From Candidatus Saccharibacteria bacterium 49-20 (GTDB lineage: Bacteria; Patescibacteriota; Saccharimonadia; Saccharimonadales; Saccharimonadaceae): DNA of 64,000 nt. This document shows positions 8,598 through 17,957 of this stretch, one piece after another. The position numbers and the translations under genes are program-made. Numbering within the stretch: the first letter of the stretch is position 1; every line of letters begins with the position of its first letter. The stretch covers positions 392,011 to 456,010 of the forward strand of contig MKSN01000001.1 of assembly GCA_001897295.1 (NCBI GenBank), read 5' to 3'. Below the pieces are notes generated by a model. The model made no database searches, was not told where the DNA came from, and saw nothing but the letters and a program-made list of their open reading frames with translations.

Positions 8598-9029
8598 ATG
8601 CGCACACGTCACATCACCGTCTATACCGCCGGTGTCGTTCGCCCCACCACGGTGGCTGAGCGGGTTCTCGAGATCGTCTCGTGGATCTGGATCCTCTCAT
8701 GGGTCCTCGCCAGCTTCATCGCACCGTTCTTCTCCGCGGGATACGTCATCTCGGAGGACGCAGGTGTGAAGGGGCTTATCGGCGCCGCCATCATGATCGG
8801 TGGCTTCATCGTGATCTTGGTGGCACAGGTCTTCGTACGAGCACGCAACGACGACGCCTTCCTGCAGTCCATCAACGACGACCCCAAGGCCGTCGAGACC
8901 TACAAGACGGCAGTCAACGTCGGTCTCCAGGTCACCAGTCGCGTCGTCCGTACGAGCGTCTTCCTGCACAAGTCGCGCCTACTGCCGGACGAGAAGATCG
9001 ATGCACCCGAAGAAGTTCCCGCCGACTGA
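8598..9029 (+). CDS. GC-rich small membrane protein of unknown function
   Basis: The 143-residue product has two hydrophobic segments (about residues 27-52, IVSWIWILSWVLASFIAPFF; and 60-80, LIGAAIMIGGFIVILVAQVF), then an acidic, soluble C-terminal half of about 60 residues. No family recognised. A GC-rich leader of about 75 bases separates the -10 box from the ATG. The Shine-Dalgarno site is weak (agaaag). Codon use is that of the other GC-rich units. It sits alone between ndh and the cyo operon on opposite strands, so a respiratory role would be guesswork. Confidence 0.6.
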   Translation: MRTRHITVYTAGVVRPTTVAERVLEIVSWIWILSWVLASFIAPFFSAGYVISEDAGVKGLIGAAIMIGGFIVILVAQVFVRARNDDAFLQSINDDPKAVETYKTAVNVGLQVTSRVVRTSVFLHKSRLLPDEKIDAPEEVPAD

Positions 9030-9037
9030 CCCACCAT

Positions 9038-9083
9038 CTGTGGGCGAAGCGTTCCGGCCTCCGCCGTGAGCCTTCGCCCACAG
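9038..9083 (+). terminator. GC-rich hairpin after the small membrane protein gene
   Basis: CTGTGGGCGAA (9038-9048) pairs perfectly with TTCGCCCACAG (9073-9083). It has no T-run, so it may protect the 3' end while the next hairpin terminates. Confidence 0.6.
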
Positions 9084-9109
9084 GGTGAAACATAGTTGCT
9101 ATTTAAAAA

Positions 9110-9131
9110 CCTCCGAGTCGGAGGCTTTTTT
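9110..9131. terminator. Bidirectional terminator
   Basis: CCTCC(GAGTC)GGAGG followed by a T-run on the plus strand and preceded by an A-run. It can serve both the GC-rich plus-strand unit and the minus-strand membrane protein gene that ends at 9133. Confidence 0.75.
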
Positions 9132-9132
9132 G

Positions 9133-9408
9133 TTATTCGTCGCGCGCTACGGGAAGTGTACCCATGCGTCGAGCCCGAACATGCGTTGCAATCGTCACGA
9201 TAGATACGACCGTCACATAGAAGAGACCCGAAAGACAGGTGTGCACAATATTACTTGGATTCATGATAAGTAATGCGGTGCCACTGGCAACAGTTGCCAC
9301 AATAAACCCGTAGCTCACCCCGAGGCGCTTAATGGTTGGCCTAAAGTAAGTAACGGTTGCGATACCGATGCTCGAAATAGCAATCATAATGTGAAGTAAT
9401 AAAACCAT
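9133..9408 (-). CDS. Small membrane protein downstream of the cyo operon
   Basis: The 91-residue protein has three predicted helices (VLLLHIMIAISSIGIATVTY, YGFIVATVASGTALLIM, SGLFYVTVVSIVTIA). I place the start at ATG 9408: on the minus strand a TATAAT box ends six bases before it, so the gene has its own leaderless promoter inside the end of cyoE. An in-frame ATG at 9432 lies upstream of that box. Its position behind the oxidase genes suggests a link to respiration, but no family is recognised. Confidence 0.55.
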   Translation of the reverse strand: MVLLLHIMIAISSIGIATVTYFRPTIKRLGVSYGFIVATVASGTALLIMNPSNIVHTCLSGLFYVTVVSIVTIATHVRARRMGTLPVARDE

Positions 9409-9415
9409 AACTAGA

Positions 9416-10282
9416 TTATACCAGATACCCACCTACAGAAATAACGACAAACATTGAGGTCAGCACCAAAAGCGAGACACCAAACATGCTTCGAGCCCAC
9501 TTCACGTCATCGACCTTCTTGTACAGCGAGATGCCCTTGTAAATCCAATACAGCGAAAGTATCGACGAGAGCACAAGGTAGACGATACCCGTGTAGCCCA
9601 AGAAGAATAACAGGCTGGCGACAACCGCGTACAGCACCACCGATACAAATATCTGCACCTTGGCACTTTTCACACCATAGCGAACTGCCCAGACAGGAAG
9701 GCCCGCATTGGCGTAATCATCTTTTCTAAAAATTGAGATTGCGTAGAAGTGGGGGAGCTGCCAAAAGAACAGAATCAAGAAGAGTAATATCGCCGCCATA
9801 TCAAGCGAGCCGGTCAGCGCAGTGTAGCCCGCAACGGGCGGCAACGCACCCGGAACCCCACCAATAATCGTACTAAAGGCCGTCGTGCGCTTTGCGATGC
9901 CATAAATAACCACATACCAAACGAATGCCAATACACCCAGCAAGAACGTCAGTATGTTAGTAAGCGCGAGGAGTAGCGTAAACCCGCCAAGTCCCAATAC
10001 GATGCAGTAGGTGAGTGCGATTGGAATCTTAATATTGCCGCTCACGACCTCGCGCTTCTTGGTGCGCTTCATTTTCTTATCGATATCACGGTCGATAATA
10101 TTATTCGCCACGCAGGCAGAGGCAATTACCAGCGCGATACCGCCAATTGCACCTATGAATGCGGGGAATTGAAACCCAACTAAGCTTGCGGCTAAAAAGA
10201 ATCCCGCAATGCCACTTAGGGTGTTGCTGAGTGTAATGCCAGGTTTAATAAGCTGAAGATACGAACGCGTGTGACGCTCCAT
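9416..10282 (-). CDS. cyoE: Protoheme IX farnesyltransferase (heme O synthase)
   Basis: The 288-residue UbiA-family membrane enzyme with about nine helices attaches a farnesyl group to heme b, making heme O for the bo-type oxidase. The first Asp-rich prenyl diphosphate motif is visible as NNIIDRDIDKKMKRT followed by KKREV, and the second loop has RKDDYANAGLPVWAVRYG. It is the last gene of cyoABCDE and its start overlaps the cyoD stop by one base, implying translational coupling. Confidence 0.92.
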   Translation of the reverse strand: MERHTRSYLQLIKPGITLSNTLSGIAGFFLAASLVGFQFPAFIGAIGGIALVIASACVANNIIDRDIDKKMKRTKKREVVSGNIKIPIALTYCIVLGLGGFTLLLALTNILTFLLGVLAFVWYVVIYGIAKRTTAFSTIIGGVPGALPPVAGYTALTGSLDMAAILLFLILFFWQLPHFYAISIFRKDDYANAGLPVWAVRYGVKSAKVQIFVSVVLYAVVASLLFFLGYTGIVYLVLSSILSLYWIYKGISLYKKVDDVKWARSMFGVSLLVLTSMFVVISVGGYLV

Positions 10283-10650
10283 TAAATTCCCTCGTGCTCG
10301 CTCATGTACTGTTGCTGCTCTTGTGGGGTCATGTCCATCATATTGTAGTTGAGGTTATCCATAATCCAGATAGAGCCTACGACAACAATCGCGACAATAA
10401 GAATCGTAAAGATAAAGGTCATCAACTTCCAGCGACTTCCGCGCCCAATGTGCAGGAAGAACACGACCTGTACGATAAGTTGCACGACCGCGATCGCCAT
10501 CACGATGTAGACGAGCGTCTCTTTTGGCCATAGGTCATTTACTACGAAGAAGTACGCCAGAAGGGTCGTTAATACCGAAAGGATAAACCCTACAACATAC
10601 GACTTATACGGAACTGCAGAATCTCGGGTGTGTAGTTCAGGTTTTCTCAT
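10282..10650 (-). CDS. cyoD: Cytochrome o ubiquinol oxidase subunit IV
   Basis: The 122-residue protein has three helices and the typical subunit IV segment VVQLIVQVVFFLHIGRGSRWK. It helps assemble subunit I of the quinol oxidase. It overlaps cyoC by four bases (ATGA) and cyoE by one. Confidence 0.87.
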   Translation of the reverse strand: MRKPELHTRDSAVPYKSYVVGFILSVLTTLLAYFFVVNDLWPKETLVYIVMAIAVVQLIVQVVFFLHIGRGSRWKLMTFIFTILIVAIVVVGSIWIMDNLNYNMMDMTPQEQQQYMSEHEGI

Positions 10651-11231
10651 GCCATACCTCCAATCAAGTAGACGAAGCTGAAGATAAAGATCCAGATGAT
10701 ATCAAGGAAGTGCCAGAATAGGCTCAAGAGTGACAAGCGGCGGACATCGGTTTCTTTAAAGTTACGTTGAATAAGTCGGAAGATGACCACGGCCATCCAA
10801 ATCAGTCCGACTGCAATGTGCAACCCGTGCGTACCGACGAGGACGAAGTACGAAGACAGGAAGGCGCTTTGTTGCCAGCCATGACCCTCGCCGATAAGGT
10901 GGTTAAATTCCCATAGCTCCATACCGAGGAACGTTGCACCGAGTGCAAACGTAATTACCAGCCAAGTAAGCGATTGGTAGCGAAGGCCACGCTCGGCCGC
11001 CAAAAGCGCAAGTCCTACTGTAAAGCTGCTTGTGAGAAGAATCATCGTCTCGATCAAAACGAAGTTCAGGTCAAAGATATCTGAACCCGCCGGGCCGCCC
11101 GCAGTCGCCGTGCGAAGTACCGCGAAAGTCGCAAACAACGTCGCAAACAGCACACAGTCGGTCATCAGATACACCCAGAAGCCAAGGGTCTTTCGACTAA
11201 ACACCGCTAGCTCTTCTTTTTCGCGGTTCAT
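10647..11231 (-). CDS. cyoC: Cytochrome o ubiquinol oxidase subunit III
   Basis: The 194-residue protein has five helices, with features of heme-copper oxidase subunit III such as [27 protein letters not shown] and the C-terminal [13 protein letters not shown]-type segment (here [19 protein letters not shown]). It stabilises the catalytic subunit. Length matches the CyoC family. It overlaps both neighbours by ATGA. Confidence 0.9.
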   Translation of the reverse strand: MNREKEELAVFSRKTLGFWVYLMTDCVLFATLFATFAVLRTATAGGPAGSDIFDLNFVLIETMILLTSSFTVGLALLAAERGLRYQSLTWLVITFALGATFLGMELWEFNHLIGEGHGWQQSAFLSSYFVLVGTHGLHIAVGLIWMAVVIFRLIQRNFKETDVRRLSLLSLFWHFLDIIWIFIFSFVYLIGGMA

Positions 11232-13234
11232 GCTACTTGCTCCTTTAGTTCTTTAGCGATTAGTTTCTTCTCTTCCTCTTCGATTTCTTCTGCGGAAAGC
11301 TTACGTTCGACGTCATCGTCGGTAAGCTTCACAATCACAAGGACAATCACTGCAACAAGGCTTAACACCAGCAGCCACCAAATGTGCCAGACCGCGGCGA
11401 CGCCGAAGCCAAGGGCGAAGAGTCCGATAATCGCACCCACGCCTGAGCTTTTTGGCACCCAGATATCTTCATACGCTGGCTTCTTTTTGCTTGGGTTCTT
11501 TTTCATTTCCCAGAATGCATCACGCTCAGTCACTTTAGGAATCACTGCAAAATTATATTCAGGCGTAGGGGTGTGCGTCGCCCATTCAAGCGTACGTGCG
11601 TTCCAAGGGTCTGGTCCGACACGGTTTTTCTTGCGCTGAATAATACTGACGACAATTTGCAGCACCTGGAAGAATACACCAAGTGCAATCACCGCCACAC
11701 CGACACCAGCCACAATAAAGAGCCCTTGCCAGCCAAGTGACGGGTCGTAGTGGTCGAGCCGACGAACCGCGCCCATAAACCCAAGAATATAGAGCGGACC
11801 AAAAGCAAGGATGAATCCAACAAGCCATGACCAAAACGCCCACTTACCAATACGCTCGTTGAGCACAAATCCCGTGAACTTCGGGAACCAATACGCAAAA
11901 CCTGCGAAGGCACCAAACAGCACGCCGCCGATGATCATGTTGTGGAAGTGCGCCACCAGGAACAAGCTGTTATGAAACTGGAAGTCAGCCGCAGGCACCG
12001 ACATCATCACACCGGTAAGTCCACCGATTGTAAAGGTGACAATGAAACCAATAAACCAAAGCATCGGCGTCGTGAAGCGCACTCGGCCACGGTACATTGT
12101 AAATATCCAGTTAAAGACCTTCACACCTGTTGGGATGGCGATAATCATCGTCATGATGCCAAAGAATGTATTGACGTCGGCGCCCGCACCCATCGTAAAG
12201 AAGTGGTGCAGCCATACAGTAAATGAGAGGACGGTAATTGCCATAATTGCGTACACCATCGACTTATAGCCAAACAATCGCTTACCCGAGAACGTCGCCA
12301 CAACTTCAGAGAAAATACCGAATGCAGGCAGCACAAGAATGTAGACCTCCGGGTGTCCCCACGCCCAAATCAGGTTAATATAGAGCATCGGGTTTCCACC
12401 AAGGGTACTCGTAAAGAAGTTCGTATCAATCATGCGGTCGAGCGAGAGCAACCCAAGTGTGACCGTCAGGATAGGGAAGGCGGCCATAATCAGCATCGTG
12501 CTTCCAAGGGCGCTCCATGTGAAGATAGGCATCTTCATAAGGGTCATGCCCGGTGCACGCATCTTAAGAATCGTCACGAAAAAGTTTATTCCCGACAGCA
12601 AGCTACCAATACCGGCTATCTGCAAACTCCATATCCAATAGTCGACTCCCGTGCCTGGATTAAACTCGAGCCCCGAGAGTGGCGGGTAGGCAAGCCAGCC
12701 GGCATTCGAGAATTCGCCCACAACCAGTGGCGCGTTAATAAGAATCATTCCAGCTACAAACAGCCAGAAACTAACCGAGTTAAGGAACGGGAAGGCGACA
12801 TCGCGAGAACCAATTTGCTGTGGAATCAGCAAGTTGAACATGGCCGCAATCAGACCCATGGCTACGAAGAAAATCATAATCGAACCGTGCGCCGAGAAGA
12901 TCTGCTGGAAGTGATCGGCATTCAAAAGCTCAACCGGCAGATTGTTATTGGTTGCTTGCTGTGCACGAAGCAACAGTGCATCCGCAAACCCGCGAAGTAG
13001 CATAATTGCCGATACCACCACGTACATAATACCGATCTTCTTAGGGTCAAGCGCGGTAATCCAGTTGGTCCAGAGCCATTTCCACTTCTTAAATACAGTA
13101 AGCCCAATCAGTACCGCAACAAGGCCAAGCACCATTCCGATACCCGCGCCTGCCATAATTGGCTCATGCACAAAGTCTTGGAGCGTCAGGCGACCAAACA
13201 GAAAAGTAATCCATTCTTGTGGAATTTGTGGCAT
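11228..13234 (-). CDS. cyoB: Cytochrome o ubiquinol oxidase subunit I
   Basis: The 668-residue catalytic subunit of a heme-copper oxidase reduces O2 to water and pumps protons. Visible ligand motifs: [10 protein letters not shown] (low-spin heme His), [16 protein letters not shown] (CuB His with the cross-linked Tyr), [10 protein letters not shown] (CuB histidines) and HFHNMIIGG (heme histidines). HPEVY marks the A family. About 15 helices and the long C terminus match CyoB. It begins one base into the cyoA stop and ends overlapping cyoC. Confidence 0.95.
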   Translation of the reverse strand: MPQIPQEWITFLFGRLTLQDFVHEPIMAGAGIGMVLGLVAVLIGLTVFKKWKWLWTNWITALDPKKIGIMYVVVSAIMLLRGFADALLLRAQQATNNNLPVELLNADHFQQIFSAHGSIMIFFVAMGLIAAMFNLLIPQQIGSRDVAFPFLNSVSFWLFVAGMILINAPLVVGEFSNAGWLAYPPLSGLEFNPGTGVDYWIWSLQIAGIGSLLSGINFFVTILKMRAPGMTLMKMPIFTWSALGSTMLIMAAFPILTVTLGLLSLDRMIDTNFFTSTLGGNPMLYINLIWAWGHPEVYILVLPAFGIFSEVVATFSGKRLFGYKSMVYAIMAITVLSFTVWLHHFFTMGAGADVNTFFGIMTMIIAIPTGVKVFNWIFTMYRGRVRFTTPMLWFIGFIVTFTIGGLTGVMMSVPAADFQFHNSLFLVAHFHNMIIGGVLFGAFAGFAYWFPKFTGFVLNERIGKWAFWSWLVGFILAFGPLYILGFMGAVRRLDHYDPSLGWQGLFIVAGVGVAVIALGVFFQVLQIVVSIIQRKKNRVGPDPWNARTLEWATHTPTPEYNFAVIPKVTERDAFWEMKKNPSKKKPAYEDIWVPKSSGVGAIIGLFALGFGVAAVWHIWWLLVLSLVAVIVLVIVKLTDDDVERKLSAEEIEEEEKKLIAKELKEQVA

Positions 13235-14130
13235 TAGTGACTCGTCCCTCCGCTGTGCATGTACTTCATTATAACGTCATTAAATAGGTCTTCGGTCTTA
13301 AGTGCGTAGGTGGTTTCAGGTTGTCGCTCAGAAAGTGCGCTTAGTTCGGCGTACGTCTCGTCGTTAAGCACGTTAGTCGAACTTTTTGCTTTTTCAGCCC
13401 ATGCGTAGAAGTCGGTGTCCGACATAGCGTTCACCTTAAAGCGAAGATCTGCGTAGGCCTCACCACTAATATTGGCCGTTGAACCGTTGTACGAACCGAC
13501 CTTATCAGCCATGAAGTGAAGCTTCGTCGCCATGCCGTTCATCGTGTAGACTTGTCCTGCGAGCGCCGGTACCCAGAATGAGTTCATTGGTGCGTCCGAC
13601 GTAAGTTCTAGGTTAATCGGCGTGTTATCTGGAATATTCATGTAGTTAACTGTTGCGGTATTGAAGTCAGGATATACAAACACCCAGTTCCATTTTGTCG
13701 AGATAACCTGCACCTTGATTGGCGTCTTATCAGATTCGAGCGCCTTGTAGGGGTCGAGCGCATGGGTCGAGATGTACGTGATGACAGCCAACGCAAGAAT
13801 AATCAAGCAGGGGATACCCCACCAAAGCACCTCAAGTCCCTTATTACCTTCAAGCTCTGGTTCGTATTTCGCCTTTGTGTTGCTGGCGCGGTATTTCCAT
13901 AGAATCGCAAAAAGTAGTACGAATACCGGAATGACCACAAATACCCCTAGGGCGACCGTGATAAGAATCAGGGTCTTCTGCTGGTCGGCAATCGTGCCAT
14001 GCGGGTCCAGTACGGGTATGTCTCGGCCTTGCGTCACAAACACAAACGCAGCAATAATAGCGAGCGCGACACCACAAGAAACGATAATTTGGAGCCCCCG
14101 CTTCAGCAATCGTTTTTTATCATCACGCAT
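13234..14130 (-). CDS. cyoA: Cytochrome o ubiquinol oxidase subunit II
   Basis: The 298-residue protein has an N-terminal hydrophobic segment, two further helices and a cupredoxin domain outside the membrane ([37 protein letters not shown]). The CuA Cys-x3-Cys motif is missing: the region reads [13 protein letters not shown]. This is the hallmark of quinol rather than cytochrome c oxidases. It is the first gene of cyoABCDE; a TATTAT box lies nine bases before the ATG on the minus strand. Confidence 0.92.
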   Translation of the reverse strand: MRDDKKRLLKRGLQIIVSCGVALAIIAAFVFVTQGRDIPVLDPHGTIADQQKTLILITVALGVFVVIPVFVLLFAILWKYRASNTKAKYEPELEGNKGLEVLWWGIPCLIILALAVITYISTHALDPYKALESDKTPIKVQVISTKWNWVFVYPDFNTATVNYMNIPDNTPINLELTSDAPMNSFWVPALAGQVYTMNGMATKLHFMADKVGSYNGSTANISGEAYADLRFKVNAMSDTDFYAWAEKAKSSTNVLNDETYAELSALSERQPETTYALKTEDLFNDVIMKYMHSGGTSH

Positions 14131-14189
14131 ATGCTTCCCATAATAGCGCCTAACTTCGGTTTTACCAAGCGATTTACAGTAGGGTAGGA

Positions 14190-14218
14190 TTGACTTTTCA
14201 TTCCGTTAATGCTATAAT
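14190..14218 (+). promoter_or_regulatory. Sigma70-type promoter of GC-rich unit 14263-14688
   Basis: TTGACT at 14190-14195, a 17-base spacer and TATAAT at 14213-14218, then a GC-rich leader of about 40 bases. Confidence 0.8.
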
Positions 14219-14262
14219 GTGCGAGTCCGATTGCAAGAAGATTCGACCAAGAAAGGACCCCA

Positions 14263-14688
14263 ATGGTCCCTGCCGCAACCCTGTTCTCCGAGCAGGTCAC
14301 GCACCGTCCTCAGCCTCGCTACGGCGAGCTGGCACCGATGCGTGCGTACATGCACCTGAAGATCACGTTCGACTCGCGCGACAAGCTCGTCCAGGACTCG
14401 TTCCGCGACGGCTTCACCGAGTTCATGAACCGCTACATCGAGGACCACGACCTACCGCTCATGCCGCAGGAAGCGCAGCTGCGCGAAGCCTCGTCTGGCC
14501 TCTCGCGCAGGCGAGTCGCCGTCAAGACGGAGCTCCTGTTCAGCGCCCACCTCGATGACCAGCAGTTCAGGGACTTCGTCCTCGCGGCGCAAGAACTCCT
14601 TCAGAGCATGCCTCACGTCGTCGGCATCCGCTGCGACGAGTACCACCATCATGTCGTCATCACTGCAACCGGCATCGAGGCTAAGTAA
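14263..14688 (+). CDS. GC-rich orphan protein of unknown function, 141 residues
   Basis: No family recognised. The start ATG follows a clear AAAGGA six bases upstream. The protein is soluble and reads as alternating strands and helices: AYMHLKITFDSRDKLVQDSF, then a central Arg-rich stretch (SGLSRRRVAVKTELLFSAHL), then HVVGIRCDEYHHHVVITATG. The two strand-like His-containing segments and the duplicated pattern suggest a small alpha/beta (ferredoxin-like) fold, which is speculation. Codon use is G/C-ending throughout. It has a private promoter and terminator. Confidence 0.62.
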   Translation: MVPAATLFSEQVTHRPQPRYGELAPMRAYMHLKITFDSRDKLVQDSFRDGFTEFMNRYIEDHDLPLMPQEAQLREASSGLSRRRVAVKTELLFSAHLDDQQFRDFVLAAQELLQSMPHVVGIRCDEYHHHVVITATGIEAK

Positions 14689-14695
14689 GCCTCGA

Positions 14696-14766
14696 AGCCC
14701 GGCCTTGCCGAAAAGAACCCCCGACGCCTGTCGCTGAGTCTTTCGGCGACAGGCCGGGCTCTTTTC
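14696..14766 (+). terminator. Two-level GC-rich terminator
   Basis: An outer stem AGCCCGGCC (14696-14704) with GGCCGGGCT (14752-14760) encloses an inner stem CCTGTCGC (14727-14734) with GCGACAGG (14746-14753); the two compete for shared bases. TTTTCG follows. Confidence 0.7.
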
Positions 14767-14775
14767 GTATTTATT

Positions 14776-14849
14776 ACTTCCCTAGGCGCTTAATGTGTTA
14801 AGCCACTAGGGAAGTTCGGCGTTTCGTAGCCGAACCTGGGTCTCCCAGG
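14776..14849. other. Three consecutive hairpins between two convergent GC-rich units
   Basis: ACTTCCCTAG (14776-14785) pairs with CTAGGGAAGT (14806-14815), with an inner GCTTAA/TTAAGC. Directly after it come TTCGGC/GCCGAA (14815-14834) and CCTGGG/CCCAGG (14835-14849). No gene is visible here. They could be extra terminators or a small structured RNA; the strand is not decided. Confidence 0.45.
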
Positions 14850-14868
14850 ACGTGTCTTACAAAAGGGG

Positions 14869-14903
14869 CGGTGGGCCCGATGCATACGACGCACCGGGCC
14901 CAC
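14869..14903 (-). terminator. Terminator of the TPM-domain protein gene
   Basis: GTGGGCCCG and CGGGCCCAC form a perfect nine-base stem; on the minus strand it runs into CCGCCCCTTTTG. Confidence 0.7.
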
Positions 14904-14910
14904 CTGGATG

Positions 14911-16713
14911 TCACCAGCTACCGCTGGAGCCCCCACCAGAGTCGCCTCCGCCACCCCAGCCTCCGCTCGAGCCACCACCGAAATCGAACGATGACGAACT
15001 CGATGAAGAGGACGAGGAGTGGCTCGAGCCGAGCGAGGCGCCGATGTAGCCGCCTGCCATGCCTCCGAAGAAGCCGTCGGACGAGCTGCTGCTTGAGTAC
15101 GAACTCCGGCGCTGCTCTTCGCGGCGCTGACGTTCGCGCTCCTTGCGGCGCTTCTTCTCCTGTTCGGCGCGGTAGGCGTCATCCCGAGCTTGCGCCTGGG
15201 CGACGACCGTACTGACACGACGTTCGAAGGCGTCGAAGACGCTCATCTGACGCTCGTAGGAGTTGGACGCGTTGAGCTTGCGCAGCACACCGTCGAGTGC
15301 ACCGCCATCGAAAGTATCGAGCTTCCGCTCTTCCTTCTCGGTGTCGATGTCGAGCCCTTGCAGACGTCCACGACCTCGCTTCAGGATCTCCTGAAGAGTC
15401 CCGCGGGGGTCCGTCAGACTCGATGCGGCAGCGTCCATCTTACCGAACTCGCTTCCGAGCTCGGAGACCTCGCCGTCGAGCTTCTCGAGGCGCTCATAGG
15501 TGTCGAGTTGGCCCGCCTTAGCGCGGAGGGCTTCGTCAATGCTCATGAGCTCGCTACTGAGGCGCTGGTGCTTGCGGCTCACGATGGTCGTGGCGAACAT
15601 CTGACCGTAGTCGCTGAGCTTTCCGGCCATAGCACTGAGGGTCTTGCGGATCGCGCTCGCGCGAGCCGCCTGGCCTTCGAATGAATACCGGCGCACGTCC
15701 TCGGCAGCCTTCGCCTTGAGGGAGGCGAGTGCAGTGTGGGCGGCGTCGTATGCCCCCGCGATTGCCGTGTAGTCCTTGTGCGCCTGCTTGAGCTCCTTCT
15801 CGTCAAGCCGCTTGTTCTGCGGGTCGTGAGACTTGCTGGAGCCGTAGTTGCGGTTGAGCACGGCAGCGCTTCCTGCGCGACGGTCAATCTCCATGAGTTC
15901 GACCGTGTAGTCGACGGACTGCACCTCCTTCGGAAGCTGCTCGCCTCCAGTAAGGAACGTGACGTCGAGGAACTCGCCCGGGTCATCCCAGGCGACCACC
16001 TTCTCGCCAGCCTTGCGTTTCGCCTCGGCAAGCCGAGCACGTCCCGCAACCCGGCGCAGTCGCGATTGGTTCAGGAAGAAGACCCAGATCAGAAGGCCGA
16101 CACACGCCAGTCCAACCACCACCCAGAGGGTGATGGTCCAGAATCCGGCCCAGTCAACCTTGAACTCGGGCGCAGCGGGCGCTGCCTCCGGCTCTTCGAT
16201 CGGCCGATTCGGGTCTGCCAACACTGCCAGCTCGTCGACTGCCGTCACGACACCGTCCGTGAAGTTGCCCGCACGGAACTGCTCGTTCATGTCCGCGCGA
16301 AGATCATTCGCACGATTCACGCCGATGGTCTCGTTGAAGCCCGATCCGTAGAAGATCGCGCTCTGACGGTCCATGCCGAACGCCACCATGATGATGTTGC
16401 CCTTCGGAACGCCGTTCTCGGCGCTACCACTCCGCCAGTTGGCGCAGTCCTTGATGGACTCCTGCCAGTAGGCATCGAGGCTTCCGCCAGGCGTCGACTC
16501 GAAAGCGCGGACGTAGAAATCCGCGCCGGTTGCATTGGCCTGTTCGACCGCCGCTTCGACGGTCGCCGTGTCCAGCATGTGATCAGACGTCAGGTCCACT
16601 ACAGGTGTAGTGCACATGTCGACGTCTTCGGCCTGGGCTGACGAAGCCCCGGCAAACAACAGCCCCATCGAGAGGCTGACGACCAGGGCGGCCGCAATCC
16701 TTGTACGAGCCAC
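14911..16713 (-). CDS. Secreted/membrane TPM-domain protein with Gly-Ser-rich tail
   Basis: This 600-residue protein starts at GTG 16713 after gaaggGAG. Residues 1-28 form a signal peptide. A TPM domain (PF04536-like) spans about residues 35-170, with GNIIMVAFGMDRQSAIFYGSGF. One helix follows (about 195-217, WTITLWVVVGLACVGLLIWVFF), then a long charged, probably coiled-coil region to about 545. It ends in a Ser run and a Gly-Ser tail (GGWGGGGDSGGGSSGSW). TPM proteins occur with phosphatase or membrane-protein quality-control roles; none can be assigned here. It is the longest of the GC-rich units and the only one with a known domain. Confidence 0.75.
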   Translation of the reverse strand: MARTRIAAALVVSLSMGLLFAGASSAQAEDVDMCTTPVVDLTSDHMLDTATVEAAVEQANATGADFYVRAFESTPGGSLDAYWQESIKDCANWRSGSAENGVPKGNIIMVAFGMDRQSAIFYGSGFNETIGVNRANDLRADMNEQFRAGNFTDGVVTAVDELAVLADPNRPIEEPEAAPAAPEFKVDWAGFWTITLWVVVGLACVGLLIWVFFLNQSRLRRVAGRARLAEAKRKAGEKVVAWDDPGEFLDVTFLTGGEQLPKEVQSVDYTVELMEIDRRAGSAAVLNRNYGSSKSHDPQNKRLDEKELKQAHKDYTAIAGAYDAAHTALASLKAKAAEDVRRYSFEGQAARASAIRKTLSAMAGKLSDYGQMFATTIVSRKHQRLSSELMSIDEALRAKAGQLDTYERLEKLDGEVSELGSEFGKMDAAASSLTDPRGTLQEILKRGRGRLQGLDIDTEKEERKLDTFDGGALDGVLRKLNASNSYERQMSVFDAFERRVSTVVAQAQARDDAYRAEQEKKRRKERERQRREEQRRSSYSSSSSSDGFFGGMAGGYIGASLGSSHSSSSSSSSSSFDFGGGSSGGWGGGGDSGGGSSGSW

Positions 16714-16763
16714 GCTCGCTCCCTTCAGATGTCAAACAACGGGACAGAATTGTCCCTATGTCT

Positions 16764-16792
16764 ATAACACCATTTTTGCATTGAAATGTCAA
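16764..16792 (-). promoter_or_regulatory. Promoter of the TPM-domain protein gene
   Basis: On the minus strand TTGACA at 16792-16787, a 17-base spacer and TGTTAT at 16769-16764. The leader then carries the small hairpin GGGACA(attc)TGTCCC. Confidence 0.6.
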
Positions 16793-16878
16793 TTATTTAC
16801 CCCTGTGAGCGAACGATGTATTGTAGATATATTCATTCGCATGTATACTATATAAAGTATAGTAAATAGGAGATTCCC

Positions 16879-17943
16879 ATGAGCACATCAAAAAGTATCA
16901 AAAAAACTACCGACCTACGTTTTGGTATCGATACTTTTGGGGATCTTCCGACGTCTGACGACGGGAAACTTTTTAGCCATGCGGCCGCAATTCGCCAAGT
17001 AGTCGAAGAGGCGATTCTGGCCGATACGCTCGGTATCGACATTATTGGAGTTGGCGAGCACCACCGTTCAGATTTCTCAATTTCGAGCCCCGAAACGGTA
17101 CTCGCGGGCATTGCTACCCGCACCAAAAATATCAAATTAGCTTCCGCCGTAACCGTACTCAGCTCCGACGATCCGGTACGCGTCTTTGAGCGTTTCGCAA
17201 CCGTCGACGCACTCTCAAACGGCCGTGCACAAGTAATCCTTGGTCGCGGTTCATTCACTGAGTCATTTCCTCTATTTGGCTACGACCTACGCGACTACGA
17301 AGTGCTTTTTGAAGAAAAAGTTGGCTTGTTTGCAAAACTACTCGACGAAAAGCCAGTCAATTGGAAGGGTACCACGCGTGCTGAATTAAAGGACGCTGAT
17401 GTCTTCCCTAAAACCGACTCAGGGCGACTCGATGTTGCAGTGGGCGTGGGCGGTTCGCCAGAATCTGTCATTCGCGCGGCGCGTTATGGCTTTCCATTAG
17501 TGCTCGCAATTATTGGTGGCGCGCCCGATCGCTTTGCGCCATACGTTGAACTGTACCGCCAAGCAGCTGAGGACCTTGGCACCGAAGCGCATCCCGTTGG
17601 TATGCACTCGCCAGGTCTCGTTGCCGAGACCGATGAAGAAGCCAAGCGCCTTGCGTGGCCTGCATTTAAAACCAGTTGGGATCGTATTGGACGCACCCGT
17701 GGATGGCCACCTTACACAAAAGAACAATTTGACTATGAAATTGAAAATGGATCACTCTATATTGGCTCGCCTGAAACCGTTGCAAAGAAAATCGCACGAG
17801 CAATGAAGGTACTCGACGTGACACGCTTTGATATGGTATACGGTCAAGGGCCTCAAAAGGCCAGCGTGCGCTTGAAATCAATTGAGCTTTATGGAAAAGA
17901 AGTCATTCCACGCGTCAAAGAATTACTCGCAAAAAGTAAATAA
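16879..17943 (+). CDS. LLM-class flavin-dependent oxidoreductase (luciferase-like)
   Basis: The 354-residue protein has the bacterial luciferase-like TIM-barrel fold. Family features include GVGEHHRSDFSISSPETVLA near residue 55, ASAVTVLSSDDPVRVFERFATVD, GRAQVILGRGSF and the C-terminal GSPETVAKKI. These enzymes use FMN or F420 to oxidise diverse organic substrates; the substrate is unknown. The start is supported by AGGAGA eight bases upstream. The next gene begins 14 bases downstream and encodes an NAD(P)/F420-type oxidoreductase, suggesting the pair works together. Confidence 0.85.
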   Translation: MSTSKSIKKTTDLRFGIDTFGDLPTSDDGKLFSHAAAIRQVVEEAILADTLGIDIIGVGEHHRSDFSISSPETVLAGIATRTKNIKLASAVTVLSSDDPVRVFERFATVDALSNGRAQVILGRGSFTESFPLFGYDLRDYEVLFEEKVGLFAKLLDEKPVNWKGTTRAELKDADVFPKTDSGRLDVAVGVGGSPESVIRAARYGFPLVLAIIGGAPDRFAPYVELYRQAAEDLGTEAHPVGMHSPGLVAETDEEAKRLAWPAFKTSWDRIGRTRGWPPYTKEQFDYEIENGSLYIGSPETVAKKIARAMKVLDVTRFDMVYGQGPQKASVRLKSIELYGKEVIPRVKELLAKSK

Positions 17944-17957
17944 GGTACTATAACACT

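Noticed and set aside
15736-16641. 301-codon open frame opposite the TPM-domain gene.
   Set aside because: GC-rich DNA leaves few stops in any frame; the minus-strand frame has signal peptide, known domain and promoter, so this one is a shadow.
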